Shown: positions 30,805 through 41,489 of the stretch, piece by piece | Position numbering within the stretch: the first letter of the stretch is position 1 | How the letters are laid out: the number at the start of each line of letters is the position of its first letter | Assembly: GCA_024516035.1 (NCBI GenBank) | Contig: CM044957.1 | Location: 50,960,085 to 51,024,084 of the forward strand | Source of the DNA: Bactericera cockerelli | Lineage: Eukaryota > Arthropoda > Insecta > Hemiptera > Triozidae | Direction of reading: 5' to 3' | DNA: 64,000 bases | Translations under genes and position numbers: made by a program | Notes under the pieces: generated by a model | Databases searched by the model: none | What the model was told of the DNA's origin: nothing | The model's input: the letters and a program-made list of their open reading frames with translations, nothing else

Positions 30805-31030
30805 ACGTCTACACCTAGCCTGATCCGGATTACTGATCCGGAGGTTGCGGGTTTGAATCCGGGCTGGAGCGGAAAATTCTGATCGAGTTTTTCCGTTTCC
30901 GGAATGGCTTGGATGTAAAGGTAAAGTGCCCTGAAGTAATGTGAAACCTGTTACGGAGCACACTTACTTTTAAAAAAAATACCAAGCCACCTCTCTGTCG
31001 GCTTTTGAGGGGCTTTCAGCATTTTATCTT
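30805..31030 (+). mobile_element. tRNA-derived SINE, family F
   Basis: A tRNA-like end with B box 'cgggtttgaatccg' is followed by 'gagtttttccgtttccggaa' and 'atgtaaaggtaaagtgccct'. The 3' part differs from the copy at 28,217. Confidence 0.75.
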
Positions 31031-31195
31031 AATCAAACTGTCGAAATACTTTTTACCTTGAACAATGAATAAATTCAAAGACTGATTTATTTTTTCTCTC
31101 TTTTGCGATTAGAATAAATATATTCTATATACAATCTGTACCTGTACATAGATGGAAGTGAAGCTAGTGATTAGCGTTGAGTACCTACTTGGAGT

Positions 31196-31345
31196 TTTTT
31201 TTAGTTTAACGTCGCTTTCAACTGCATGCTCATATCACGACGTGATCACCAGGCGATCAAATTAATGATGAAAAATGCATGCATTGAATGGGATTCGAAT
31301 TCGAACAAACGGATCCTTACGCTAATTGGATTACCAGACTACCAC
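31196..31345 (-). mobile_element. SINE, family C head with G-type tail
   Basis: The minus strand runs from 'ggtagtctggtaatccaatt' through B box 'cgaattcgaatccc' to the tail 'gcatgcagttgaaagcgacg'. It shows that family C heads can be joined to the tail seen in family G. Confidence 0.7.
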
Positions 31346-31562
31346 TTCTCTTCTTTTAATCTGGTCTTCAAAGCATTCTCTTTCAAGTGTTCTGAATGTT
31401 GAAGACTTCTTTTAGAGTCAGGATCTCTGCTAAGAACCTCTGAAATATCTTACTTATTTTTGGTCTAAGCACAAGACCTGAGGCTGATAGCTGCTATTTC
31501 ACAGGAAATTGATATTTTCAATCAGAAATTTTAAGACATAATTCAAATACTGTAGTATTTAC

Positions 31563-31712
31563 AGTGCATTAGTGGTAGCCAAGTGGATGAGTCGCTAGTC
31601 TGGTAATCCAGGTAGCGTAGGAATCTGTTGGTTCGAATCCCACCCAATGCATGAATTTTTTCTCATAAATTTGATCGTCATGTATGAGACTCACCCATTC
31701 ATATAATTGAGA
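31563..31712 (+). mobile_element. tRNA-derived SINE, family C, well preserved
   Basis: The head 'gtggtagccaagtggatgag', core 'gctagtctggtaatccaggt' and B box 'ggttcgaatccc' are followed by 'tgatcgtcatgtatgagact'. Over 132 bp (31,580-31,711) I see one difference from 41,177-41,308. Confidence 0.88.
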
Positions 31713-31944
31713 ACTTCTCGACCGTGTGACGTATCTGTCACCTGACTATTCAGTCCGGTTAGGTTGACTTTCAGGGTTTGTTTGTATAAAATGGCTTTCA
31801 GCCATTAACCTCGCCTGCCAACCTTCCACTATTATTTAAGTTCAATGTTCTTTTGAATATCGTTCTGAAGTTATTTGAAAAACAACAGTGTTTTGTTTGA
31901 CCTGTACAATAAATATAAGTAAAAAAGTTATCATATTTGTCTTA

Positions 31945-32073
31945 AACACTTTCGTGACGTCACAACTAAACTACTCAAACTTGCTTTACTGAATTTTTGC
32001 TGAACCCGGGACTTGAACCACCGACCTCCAAGTTACAAGTCCGCCGCCTTATCGATCAAGCTACTGAGGCCGG
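31945..32073 (-). mobile_element. tRNA-derived SINE, family D
   Basis: The minus strand shows 'ggcctcagtagcttgatcga', B box 'ggttcaagtccc' and tail 'gagtagtttagttgtgacgt'. Confidence 0.82.
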
Positions 32074-32204
32074 TAATACGAATCAGTAGCTAAAAAAAGA
32101 TCACTAAGCTCTCAAAAAAATTCGTACTAGTATGTGAATACAGGTCCAAACTTTTATTAGTTTTGTTAATTCAAATAGTTATCCTCCCATTTTGGATTTT
32201 TACA

Positions 32205-32300
32205 TAATGATAATACATCCTTGGGCTTACTGCTGGAATAATGGGACTCAATAGTCCTAATCGGGCTGTATAAATATGGAGAAATTATTATTATTATTAT
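32205..32300 (+). mobile_element. SINE family A tail only
   Basis: 'cttgggcttactgctggaat', 'tagtcctaatcgggc' and an ATT microsatellite are present; there is no head. It is likely 5'-truncated. Confidence 0.7.
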
Positions 32301-32314
32301 AATTATTAGTCTTC

Positions 32315-32672
32315 TTCTTCTTTTACTCTGTCTTATCCCGCTCAAGCAGGGTCGACGTTGTTCAACCTCATGGTTGAGGTTGATTGGTTTTGGAACATTT
32401 TTTACGGCTGGATGCCCTTCCTAACGCCAACGATTCTATTTGATTTAACGTCCTGGATTAGGACGGGGGTTTTACCCTCCATTCGCTGGGAATCGTATTA
32501 GCTACCCACATTAACCTCACCCAGCCTGGGTAGGGCCGGAAATGGCAGCCTCACGTGTTTGGATGGAACAGAATTTTCTTCGAAAAGTCTGCCCCAGCCG
32601 GGAGTTGAACTCGGGAACTCTGGACTACGGGCAGTAGTCACAACCATTACGCCACGGAGGCTACGTGGCGAA
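32315..32672 (-). mobile_element. Long composite SINE
   Basis: The minus strand begins with a tRNA-like head ('gcctccgtggcgtaatggtt', B box 'gagttcaactcc'), continues with family G blocks ('ggttaatgtgggtagc'), and ends with 'caaccatgaggttgaacaac' and 'gcgggataagacagagtaa'. The copy inside the Foldback element has the same plan. Confidence 0.8.
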
Positions 32673-33104
32673 TAATTATTATAATTACTAGTACCTCCCA
32701 ATTAAATTCAATTACCACAGATTTGTTTGCCCAACCTGTCTTCCATCCTGGCATGAATATTACTGAGAACAAGAAGTTACCTATTTCCATATTCTAGTCC
32801 TTATTTCCCAATTTGCAAACGCAACATTTTCCAATCAAATTCTATTCGCACAAAATTTACATATCCGAGGAAATGTTTATTTGCATGCGATACAAATAAT
32901 AGACAGAACAAATACCGCTCGCTATTTCAATATTGGCGATAATCTCTTAATGCGGATTGCATTATATTGCAAAAAAACTCTCATCTCTCAGTGGTTATCA
33001 AATTTGAGCGATACTTTTTATTGCAAGACGATTTTTTTCATTTTCTATCATTGAAACAAATAACTAAAATCATTAAAATGTAGAAGTTGTATTACCCAGC
33101 GTTG

Positions 33105-33300
33105 AATACACTAGTTCTCGTTGGATCACCGAAGTTACATAAGCAACGTCGAGCAAGGTGAATGCTGGCATTTCCGTCCAACCCAGGCTAGGAGAGGTTA
33201 ATGTGGGTAGTAGGTTTGTGAGTTTCCTGCGAATGGAGGCTAACACCCCTGTTGTGATATGAGCAAACAGTTCAAGGCGACTTTAAATCCAATTTTTCTT
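33105..33300 (-). mobile_element. SINE body, family G
   Basis: The blocks of 4,944-5,105 occur here in opposite orientation ('cctaggagaggttaatgtgg' like text on the plus strand). No head is visible. Confidence 0.65.
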
Positions 33301-33469
33301 TTAAGTATAATATAAATCTAGAATGGATTCAGACCCACAACTTGGATTCCCCAACTCGTCAGCGAGTCAACTGCGAGTTTTCTCAACTCGCATTTGACTT
33401 TCCACCTCATTTTCGTCAAAAATTTATGCAAAAAATAGCAAAAATTCCAATACCAAAAATTCGGTTTGA

Positions 33470-33580
33470 AAAATGAAATCTGCCCTGACCGGGATTCGAA
33501 CCCGCAACTTCAGATCAAGAGTATTCTCGGATTCGACGTCCCACCCCATGTTCGACACACCACTTGGCTGACTTGGCTCC
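33470..33580 (-). mobile_element. Possible tRNA-derived head
   Basis: 'gggattcgaacccgc' at about 33,491 is a good B box on the minus strand, and an A-box-like stretch lies about 80 bp away. The spacing is larger than normal, as in other SINE heads here. Confidence 0.4.
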
Positions 33581-33779
33581 GTCAAGCGAAAGCGACAAGC
33601 GTCGCCTGTCAATTCAAATCCAGGGCTGTCTGTTTCCTCCTCAGGGGTGCGGAAATAATCCCATTTGATTTCTGCTTTCCAACTTAATCCGTTTTGATTT
33701 CTGCTTTCCAAGTTTTTATTCCCGTCTGTCATGTGCACATTGTACGCAATTTATATGTTAATGTTTCCTGTGACGACTG

Positions 33780-33916
33780 AGTGTGTGTGTGTATGTGTGT
33801 GTGTGTGTTTGTGTGTGAGAGTGAGTGAATGAGAGAGAGAGAGAGACAAAAAGGTGTCTGTGTGTTCCTGAGATTTGTAAGGTCTTTACTTTATTCTTGT
33901 GACATATCCTTGAGTG

Positions 33917-33985
<69 letters not shown>

Positions 33986-34045
33986 TGTGTGTGTGTGTGA
34001 GAGAGAGAGTGTGTGTGTGAGTGAGTGAGTGTGTGTGTGTGACAT
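33780..34045 (+). repeat. (GT)n and (GA)n compound microsatellite
   Basis: GT runs at 33,781-33,815, 33,917-33,964 and 33,985-34,040 alternate with GAGAGA blocks. His/Thr- and Ser/Leu-rich minus frames are artefacts. Confidence 0.93.
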
Positions 34046-34250
34046 ATATTTGAGTGACTTGATCCTAGACAAACATTCCTCATGTGTGAAGGAATAACCT
34101 GGTAATCTAAAATAAAAAATTCAGTACTTCTGACGGCTATGAAACGCATTTTATTTCCCATCTTAACTGCGACTTAAGTTGACCTACTTTCAGCAAAGTT
34201 TACATAAACGTTTGAAGATAAAAAAAAAAATTCATTCTATGTCCTTGTTA

Positions 34251-34437
34251 GAGCCGAATCATGAAACAGGAATTGGGGCAGAATCATGAAAATAATGAGA
34301 ATTTCTTAATCCAAGCCACTATCACTTAACAGCTGATATAAATGATCTGTAATTGGTTGAAATTCCCACCAGAGGTCGTGTTAAGAAATAATGTAGGCTT
34401 AGTTCATTTAAACCCCCGTTTCATATTTTGTCCCTTC
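34251..34437 (+). repeat. Palindromic repeat family M, diverged copy
   Basis: Starts 'gagccgaatcatgaaacagg', contains 'cacttaacagctgatataaa' and 'ggttgaaattcccacca', and ends near 'cccgtttcatattttg'. Confidence 0.7.
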
Positions 34438-34464
34438 GTAATAATTTAGAGTATAAATGATATT

Positions 34465-35178
34465 ACTTCCGAGAAATTTCTAATATTAGAAATCGGAAGT
34501 ATTGTGTTCGTTTTTGTAAAAAAAAAATATTTTTTTTGCTCCGATTTCAATTTTTTTCATATTTATGGACGTTTCATAACCTACTGAGTAAATTTGGTTT
34601 TGTGTCCGTCTGTCGGTCTGTCTGTCTGTCTGTCGGTCTGTTAAAACGATTCCTTGTAACGCGCAAATCTCGGAAACTACTCGACCCATTTTGATGAAAT
34701 TTTGCACACATCTAGGAGACATTCTGTAGATGGTCCCATTTTAAATTCATTTAGTTCATACCAGCGGTTCTGGGTGAAAGAGACCATGCGCCTGACCACT
34801 AACTTTTTACTTAAACGCTTATATCTCGTGAACGGTACACTCGATTTCAATGAAATTTTGTATGTATATGCATGTTATTGTTTTACATAGACTATTTATA
34901 TTTATTTTTAAATTAATTATAATTTGACTCTGATATTTCAGAAAATCCGAAATTTTGGACAAAAAAGTAAAAAAATAAGGACCACGACTTGCCGATACAG
35001 AATTTTTTGTAGAATTTAGAATGTAGAAAAAACGATATTCTACCATATAAAACAAATTTGAAGAAAATCGGTTGAGCCGTTTTGGAGATATAAGTAATTT
35101 TCTATAAAATCTCAAAATTGGCACGTGTTTACAATGTGAAGCAATCACGAGGAAGTATTGTGTCTATAATTGGCAGTG
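34465..35178 (+). mobile_element. Hairpin-ended interspersed repeat, full copy
   Basis: It opens with a near-perfect palindrome of about 36 bases (ACTTCCGA...TCGGAAGT around ATTTCTAATATTAGAAAT). It continues with T-rich sequence, a GTCTG/GTCG tandem block near 34,610, and ends at 'aattggcagtg' before a run of Ts. Two inverted copies lie at 17,214 and 41,941. Short frames of 78-109 codons are not conserved as proteins in any way I can show. Confidence 0.82.
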
Positions 35179-35312
35179 TTTTTTTATTATTCAATCTCGG
35201 AATTTTTCTAATTTGTAAGCTCAAACGCTCTTCCTAACTCTTGAACTAGCTTATACTGCTTATCATTGGAGTTTTGTTGAGAAAAATAATATAACGCGTG
35301 GAATTTTTAGTA

Positions 35313-35321
35313 CTTTCATCA
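35313..35321 (+). repeat. 9-bp target site duplication, left
   Basis: CTTTCATCA directly precedes the Foldback-like element and is repeated exactly at 39,330-39,338. Confidence 0.9.
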
Positions 35322-36448
35322 GGGACTCACTAATTTACTGACCCGACATAAGTTTACTGACCCGGTATCTGAGTTTGTAAATTCCACTGACCCATACATG
35401 TTTTAGATGCGCCTTGACGTCCCCGACATTATAGTGAAAACCCCATCCGGATATAACTTACCAATCCGGAGTTAACCCGGATTAACCCTTACTGACCGGA
35501 TAAAAGTTTACTGACCCGGTATCTGGGTTTGTTAATTCCACTGACCCATACATGTTTTAGATGCGCCTTGACGTCCCCGACATTATAGTGAAAACCCCAT
35601 CCGGATATAACTTACCAATCCGGAGTTAACCCGGATTAACCCTTACTGACCGGATAAAAGTTTACTGACCCGGTATCTGGGTTTGTAAATTCAACTGACC
35701 CATACATGTTTTAGATGCGTCTTGACGTCCCCGACATTATAGTGAAAACCCCATCCGGATATAACTTACCAATCCGGAGTTAACCCGGATTAACCCTTAC
35801 TGACCGGATAAAAGTTTACTGACCCGGTATCTGGGTTTGTAAATTCCACTGACCCATATATATGTTACATGCGCTTTGACGTCCCCGACACTATAGTGAA
35901 AACCCCATCCGCATATAACTTACCAATCCGGAGTTAACCCGGATTAACCCTTACTGACCGGATAAAAGTTTACTGACCCGGTATCTGAGTTTCTAAATTT
36001 CACTGACCCATACATGTTTTAAATGCGCCTTGACGTCCCCGACATTAAAGAGAAAAACCCATCCAGATATAACTTACCAATCCGGCGTTAACCCGGATTA
36101 ACCCTTACTGACCGGAAAAAAGTTTACTGACCCGGTATCTGGGTTTGTAAATTCCACTGACCCATACATGTTTTAGATGCGCCTTGACGTCCCCGACATT
36201 ATAGTGAAAACCCCATCCGGATATAACTTACCAATCCGGAGTTAACCCGGATTAACCCTTACTGACCGGATAAAAGTTTACTGACCCGGTATCTGGGTTT
36301 GTAAATTCCACTGACCCATACATGTTTTAGATGCGCCTTGACGTCCCCGAACCAATAGTGAAAACTCCATTGGGATATAACTTACCAATCCGGGGTAAAC
36401 CCGGATTAACCCTTACTGACCGCATAAAAGTTTACTGACCCGGTATCT
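35322..36448 (+). repeat. Foldback left arm, 154-bp units
   Basis: 'atgcgccttgacgtcccc' starts at 35,407 and 35,561, and the equivalent at 35,715, giving a 154-bp period. Units carry 'gacattatagtgaaaacccc' except the last, which has 'accaatagtgaaaactcc'. Confidence 0.95.
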
Positions 36449-37165
36449 TCTTCTATTACTCTGTCTTATCCCGCTTGAGCAGGGTCGACGTTGTTCAACC
36501 TCATGGTTGAGGTTGTTTGGTTTTGGCACATTTTTTTTTTTTTTTTTTTTTTTTAACGTCTGGATGCCTTTCCCAAAGTTAGGATCCATATTTTCTATGG
36601 CGAGAAAAGAAAACGAATGGCACATATAATATATGGCACTCACACGATGCCATAAAATGTTTCAAAAAACTCTTTGGCATTGTATGTCTTCCTCCTTGCC
36701 ATAGACGCTGCCAGTCGTCCCCATATCATATGGTAGACCATGTGTGTGATGAAGCACTTACACCAATACCATAGATCCTGCCATACGTCTATGGTACCAT
36801 AGAAAAAACTTGTCGTCATAGACCCAAATAGTTCTATGGTCATGTAAACAAGACCGATCACAAGCAATGTCAAGGGAGATTACCATATTATATGTCGCTT
36901 TGCCATATCGTGTGATGCCACCTTAACGCCAACGATTCTATTTGATTTAACGTCCTGGAATAGGACGGGGGTTTTACCCTTCATTCGCTGGGAATCGTAC
37001 CAGCTACCCACATAGACCTCACCCAGCCTGGGTAGGGCCGGAAATGCCAGCTTCAACTGTACGGGGGGGGGGACAGAATTTTCTGTGTGAAAAATTTGCT
37101 CCGACCGGGGATCGAACTCAGGATCTCTGGACTATGGGCAGTAGTAACAACCGTTACGCAACGGA
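36449..37165 (-). mobile_element. Composite SINE in Foldback core, split by an insert
   Basis: It has the same plan as 32,315-32,672: 'ctctgtcttatcccgcttga', 'caacctcatggttgaggttg', the family G blocks and a tRNA-like head on the minus strand. It is interrupted from about 36,573 to 36,921. A poly-T run lies at 36,531-36,554. Confidence 0.85.
36573..36921. mobile_element. Small inverted-repeat element inside the SINE
   Basis: Compared with the intact SINE at 32,400, about 350 bp are inserted between 'gatgcctttcc' and 'ttaacgccaacg'. Near its ends it has 'ggcactcacacgatgccat' and an inverted relative ('ggcatcacacgatatggca' on the minus strand). The CCATAG/CTATGG motif occurs many times within. 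Confidence 0.65.
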
Positions 37166-37277
37166 CCCGGTTGCGTAACGGAAGAGAACCGAGGATGCAA
37201 GAAGCATTTCCTCTTTGAATGGCTAGACCAATATTTTGGTAATGAAAATGATTGGAACTGGGATTAGCCGTATTTCC
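37166..37277. other. Foldback core, unique part
   Basis: About 110 bp of non-repeated sequence between the SINE head and the right arm; no open frame of interest. Confidence 0.5.
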
Positions 37278-39329
37278 AGATACCGGGTCAGTAAACTTTT
37301 ATGCGGTCAGTAAGGGTTAATCCGGGTTTTCTCCGGATTGGTAAGTTATATCTGGATGGGTTTTTCACTATAATGTCGGGGACGTCAAGGCGCATCTAAA
37401 ACATGTATGGGTCAGTGAAATTTAGAAACTCAGATACCGGGTCAGTAAACTTTTATCTGGTCAGTAAGGGTTAATCCGGGTTAACGCCGGATTGGTAAGT
37501 TATATCCGGATGGGGTTTTCACTATAATGTCGGGGACGTCAAGGCGCATCTAAAAAATGTATGGATCAGTGGAATTTACAAACTCAGATACCGGGTCAGT
37601 AAACTTTTATCCGGTCAGTAAGGGTTAATCCGGGTTAACTCCGGATTGGTAAGTTATATCCCAATGGGGTTTTCACTATTGGTTCGGGAACGTCAAGGCG
37701 CATCTAAAACATGTATGGGTCAGTGGAATTTACAAACTCAGATACCGGGTCAGTAAACTTTTATCCGGTCAGTAAGGGTTAATCCGGGTTAACTCCGGAT
37801 TGGTAAGTTATATCCCAATGGGGTTTTCACTATTGGTTCGGGAACGTCAAGGCGCATCTAAAACATGTATGGGTCAGTGGAATTTACAAACTCAGATACC
37901 GGGTCAGTAAACTTTTATCCGGTCAGTAAGGGTTAATCCGGGTTAACTCCGGATTGGTAAGTTATATCCCAATGGGGTTTTCACTATTGGTTCGGGAACG
38001 TCAAGGCGCATCTAAAACATGTATGGGTCAGTGGAATTTACAAACTCAGATACCGGGTCAGTAAACTTTTATCCGGTCAGTAAGGGTTAATCCGGGTTAA
38101 CTCCGGATTGGTAAGTTATATCCCAATGGGGTTTTCACTATTGGTTCGGGAACGTCAAGGCGCATCTAAAACATGTATGGGTCAGTGAAATTTAGAAACT
38201 CAGATACCGGGTCAGTAAACTTTTATTCGGTCAGTAAGGGTTAATCCGGGTTAACTCCGGATTGGTAAGTTATATCCGGATGGGGTTTTCACTATAATGT
38301 CGGGGACGTCAAGGCGCATTTAAAACATGTATGGGTCAGTGAAATTTAGAAACTCAGATACCGGGTCAGTAAACTTTTATTCCGGTCAGTAAGGGTTAAT
38401 CCGGGTTAACTCCGGATTGGTAAGTTATATCCCAATGGGGTTTTCACTATTGGTTCGGGAACGTCAAGGCGCATTTAAAACATGTATGGGTCAGTGGAAT
38501 TTACAAACTCAGATACCGGGTCAGTAAACTTTTATCCGGTCAGTAAGGGTTAATCCGGGTTAACGCCGGATTGGTAAGTTATATCCCAATGGGGTTTTCA
38601 CTATTGGTTCGGGAACGTCAAGGCGCATCTAAAACATGTATGGGTCAGTGGAATTTACAAACTCAGATACCGGGTCAGTAAACTTTTATCCGGTCAGTAA
38701 GGGTTAATCCGGGTTAACTCCTAATTGGTAAGTTATATCCCAATGGGGTTTTCACTATTGGTTCGGGAACGTCAAGGCGCATCTAAAACATGTATGGGTC
38801 AGTGGAATTTACAAACTCAGATACCGGGTCAGTAAACTTTTATCCGGTCAGTAAGGGTTAATCCGGGTTAACTCCGTATTGGTAAGTTATATCCCAATGG
38901 GGTTTTCACTATTGGTTCGGGAACGTCAAGGCGCATCTAAAACATGTATGGGTCAGTGGAATTTACAAACTCAGATACCGGGTCAGTAAACTTTTATCCG
39001 GCCAGTAAGGGTTAATCCGGGTTAACTCCGGATTGGTAAGTTATATCCCAATGGGGTTTTCACTATTGGTTCGGGAACGTCAAGGCGCATCTAAAACATG
39101 TATGGGTCAGTGGAATTTACAAACTCAGATACCGGGTCAGTAAACTTTTATCCGGTCAGTAAGGGTTAATCCGGGTTAACTCCGGATTGGTAAATTATAT
39201 CCGGATGGGGTTTTCACTATAATGTCGGGGACGTCAAGGCGCATCTAAAACATGTATGGGTCAGTGGAATTTACAAACTCAGATACCGGGTCAGTAAACT
39301 TATGTCGGGTCAGTAAATTAGTGAGTCCC
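37278..39329 (-). repeat. Foldback right arm, 154-bp units
   Basis: About 13 units run in the opposite direction to the left arm. Most carry the variant 'ttttcactattggttcggg' with 'cccaatgg'; a few carry the 'ataatgtcggggacg' form common in the left arm. The mix points to conversion or unequal exchange among units. Confidence 0.95.
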
Positions 39330-39338
39330 CTTTCATCA
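39330..39338 (+). repeat. 9-bp target site duplication, right
   Basis: CTTTCATCA, identical to 35,313-35,321. Confidence 0.9.
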
Positions 39339-39591
39339 ATTTATGATGAGGTTTGCGGAATTGCAAAATTCTTCCATCCTCTGAATTTTCTATCCTGAAA
39401 TATAACCATCATAATAAGTACCGTATGGGTTTGCTTGGAAATTGAAATGTCATCTTAAACGGTCCCAAGAATAATCAGATTGGTTCTCACTTTTCTTCCA
39501 TGAATTCCGTACTATAAATAGGTATGGTATGTTCCATAAATTACATACTACAAATAGGATTCTTCAATATTTATAAAATATGTATAATAAC

Positions 39592-39760
39592 CGACCTCAG
39601 TAGCTCTGTCTGGAGGTCGGTGGTTCGAGTCCCAATTTTTGTAAAATTTTAGCAGCTTAATAATAACAATAATAGAAACTTATTATTGTTATTATTATTG
39701 GGTTGGGTGGAAGAGATTGCCGCAGGCAATAGTCCCGCGTTTTAGTTAGGACATTATTAT
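39592..39760 (+). mobile_element. SINE family D head and LINE-tail fragment
   Basis: A shortened family D head ('gacctcagtagctctgtctg', 'ggtcggtggttcgagtccc') is followed at about 39,700 by 'gttgggtggaagagattgcc', the start of the LINE-like tail seen at 17,985. Confidence 0.6.
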
Positions 39761-39937
39761 TTTCTTCGTTATTATTTGTTTTCAAACAATTATATTGTTT
39801 ATTAATTTTCTGTGCTGCTGGGGATCAAATCCAGGTCACGGTTCTAAACTAACGCGCTACTTCCACTTCACTTTTGTAACGTGTAAAAGATTTTTAAAAG
39901 TTAATTTTTTTTAAAACAAGTTATCATATTTGTGTTA

Positions 39938-40062
39938 ATCACTTTTGTGATATCACATCTACTGAAACTCAATTTACTAAATCTACGCTGAACTTGGGAC
40001 TTGAACCACCAACCTCCCGATTACGAGTCCGCCGCCTTATCGATCAAGCTACTGAAAGACAT
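39938..40062 (-). mobile_element. tRNA-derived SINE, family D
   Basis: On the minus strand 'cagtagcttgatcgataagg', B box 'ggttcaagtccc' and tail 'agtttcagtagatgtgatat'. Confidence 0.8.
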
Positions 40063-40410
40063 GTGAAAGTTTCTAAGCTCTCAGTTGTTATTACACTGTC
40101 AGTTTTATGCTGAAATATAACCTAGAAGTGGTTGGAATTCTAAATTGAAAATGGTGCTGAATTTATTTGTGTCATAACAAACGGATTTCTGACTGAACTT
40201 TCATATTCACTTTTATGACATGTTTGTGAAAGATATAATATCGAGTTATGTGACTTAATTCTGAAGTTTATGGTCCAAGTAGTTTTGTGTACTGTCACCT
40301 TTATGGAATGAAAATATAAATAATATAATTTAACCTAATTTTCTTACTTCACCAATATTCGATACAACTTTTTTATTCCCTTGCTATAGGACATTAGACA
40401 CTATTGTTAT
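40063..40410. other. AT-rich intergenic DNA, nothing recognised
   Basis: No repeat family or credible frame is seen. Confidence 0.4.
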
Positions 40411-40625
40411 AGTCTGTCCCGGTAGCTCAGTGGTAAAGGCGGCACTGTGTGAATCCAGATATTCCAGAGGTCGCGGGTTCGAAACCCAGCCGGGACATGA
40501 CAATAGTTCTGTTATCCTCCCATTTGGGATTTTTACCACATAATAATAAGTCTTGGGCTTACTGCTGGAATAATTGGACTTAATAGTCCTAATCGGGCAG
40601 TATAAAAAAGGCAATATTATTATTA
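40411..40625 (+). mobile_element. tRNA-derived SINE, family A, best copy
   Basis: The head 'gtcccggtagctcagtggta' has acceptor strands GTCCCGG and CCGGGAC that pair fully. The anticodon arm is replaced by a longer stretch and the T stem pairs at only three positions, so it is not a functional tRNA. The body holds 'ttgggatttttaccacataa', 'cttgggcttactgctggaat', 'tagtcctaatcgggcagta', then an ATT microsatellite. Confidence 0.88.
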
Positions 40626-40679
40626 TTATTACTATAGGTATAGGATATAATTATGATGTATTTAAGCAGATGGCAGGGA

Positions 40680-40765
40680 GTTCTGGAATTTTGATACGTC
40701 TTGAGCTTACTGCCGGCATCATGGGACTTATTACTCCTAGTCGGGCAGTATAAATTAGGCAATAT
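40680..40765 (+). mobile_element. SINE family A tail fragment
   Basis: 'cttgagcttactgccggcat' and 'gtcgggcagtataaattagg' show a second, 5'-truncated family A piece just downstream of the full copy. Confidence 0.7.
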
Positions 40766-41169
40766 TAATATTACATAATCATTTATGCACGGTAAGAAAA
40801 TATACTTCCACACAATTAAGGAGAAAAAGTGCCGAAAAGATTTTTATTGCCTGTAAATTTTCAGATTTCATCAGAATAATATTACCTGCGTAAAATAAGC
40901 AAAATAATTAGGGGGTAAGAGGAAGGCATAAAAAGTTCAGAACATTAGCCGGTCGTAGACATGAAAGTTGTTGCGCTCACTGTAGGTGTAGAATATAAAA
41001 TATTCCGCCATAAATCACCACCATAAAGAAATGTTTCATGTGAAAAGACTATTTATAGAAAATTTGTGGGAAACTTCTTGTTCCATTTACAAAAATAAAA
41101 TAAAAAATTGGCGCATCCATCCTCGAAAATGCGAGGGCTATTAAGGGGAAAGAGGGAGGGAGGGAGGGA
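40766..41169. other. AT-rich intergenic DNA, nothing recognised
   Basis: A short GGGA tandem lies at 41,153-41,170; nothing else is recognised. Confidence 0.4.
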
Positions 41170-41171
41170 GG

Positions 41172-41310
41172 CTATTCAAGTGGATAAGTCGCTAGTCTGG
41201 TAATCCAGGTAGCGTAGGAATCTGTTGGTTCGAATCCCACCCAATGCATGAATTTTTTCTCATAAATTTGATCGTCATGTATGAGACTCACCCATTCATA
41301 TAATTGAGGC
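41172..41310 (+). mobile_element. tRNA-derived SINE, family C, young copy
   Basis: It matches 31,580-31,711 with one difference over 132 bp. Confidence 0.88.
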
Positions 41311-41489
41311 AAGTTATTTAGGAGTCCTTGATGAATCACTAGTTGCGTTAAGGTTATGGAGGGTTGGGGTGGATATTTTGCTAGTGTGCATACATATCTC
41401 TGGAACGGTACCACCTGTTCAGTCGCCTGTTATTTTAATGTGGACGTATAATTGCCAAGTTTTTTTCATCGTAAATACGAAACAGGAGG

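Larger units (their letters stand above)
35322..39329. mobile_element. Foldback-like element of inverted 154-bp tandem arrays
   Basis: The outermost ends are exact inverted repeats: GGGACTCACTAATTTACTGA at left and its complement at right. The arms consist of a 154-bp unit in tandem, about 7 copies left and about 13 right in opposite orientation, around a core without a transposase gene. A perfect 9-bp duplication flanks it. Inverted arms made of internal tandem repeats and 9-bp duplications are the hallmarks of Drosophila Foldback elements and of Mutator-like relatives. Assignment to that group is inference from structure. Confidence 0.88.

Noticed and set aside
35322..39329. CRISPR-like or centromeric satellite array
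   Set aside because: The repeats are contiguous 154-bp units without spacers, flip orientation in the middle and are bounded by a target duplication, which fits a transposable element.
40411..40495. Functional tRNA gene with an intron
   Set aside because: Acceptor arm pairs, but the T stem is only three pairs and the anticodon region does not give a normal arm; it is the head of a SINE.
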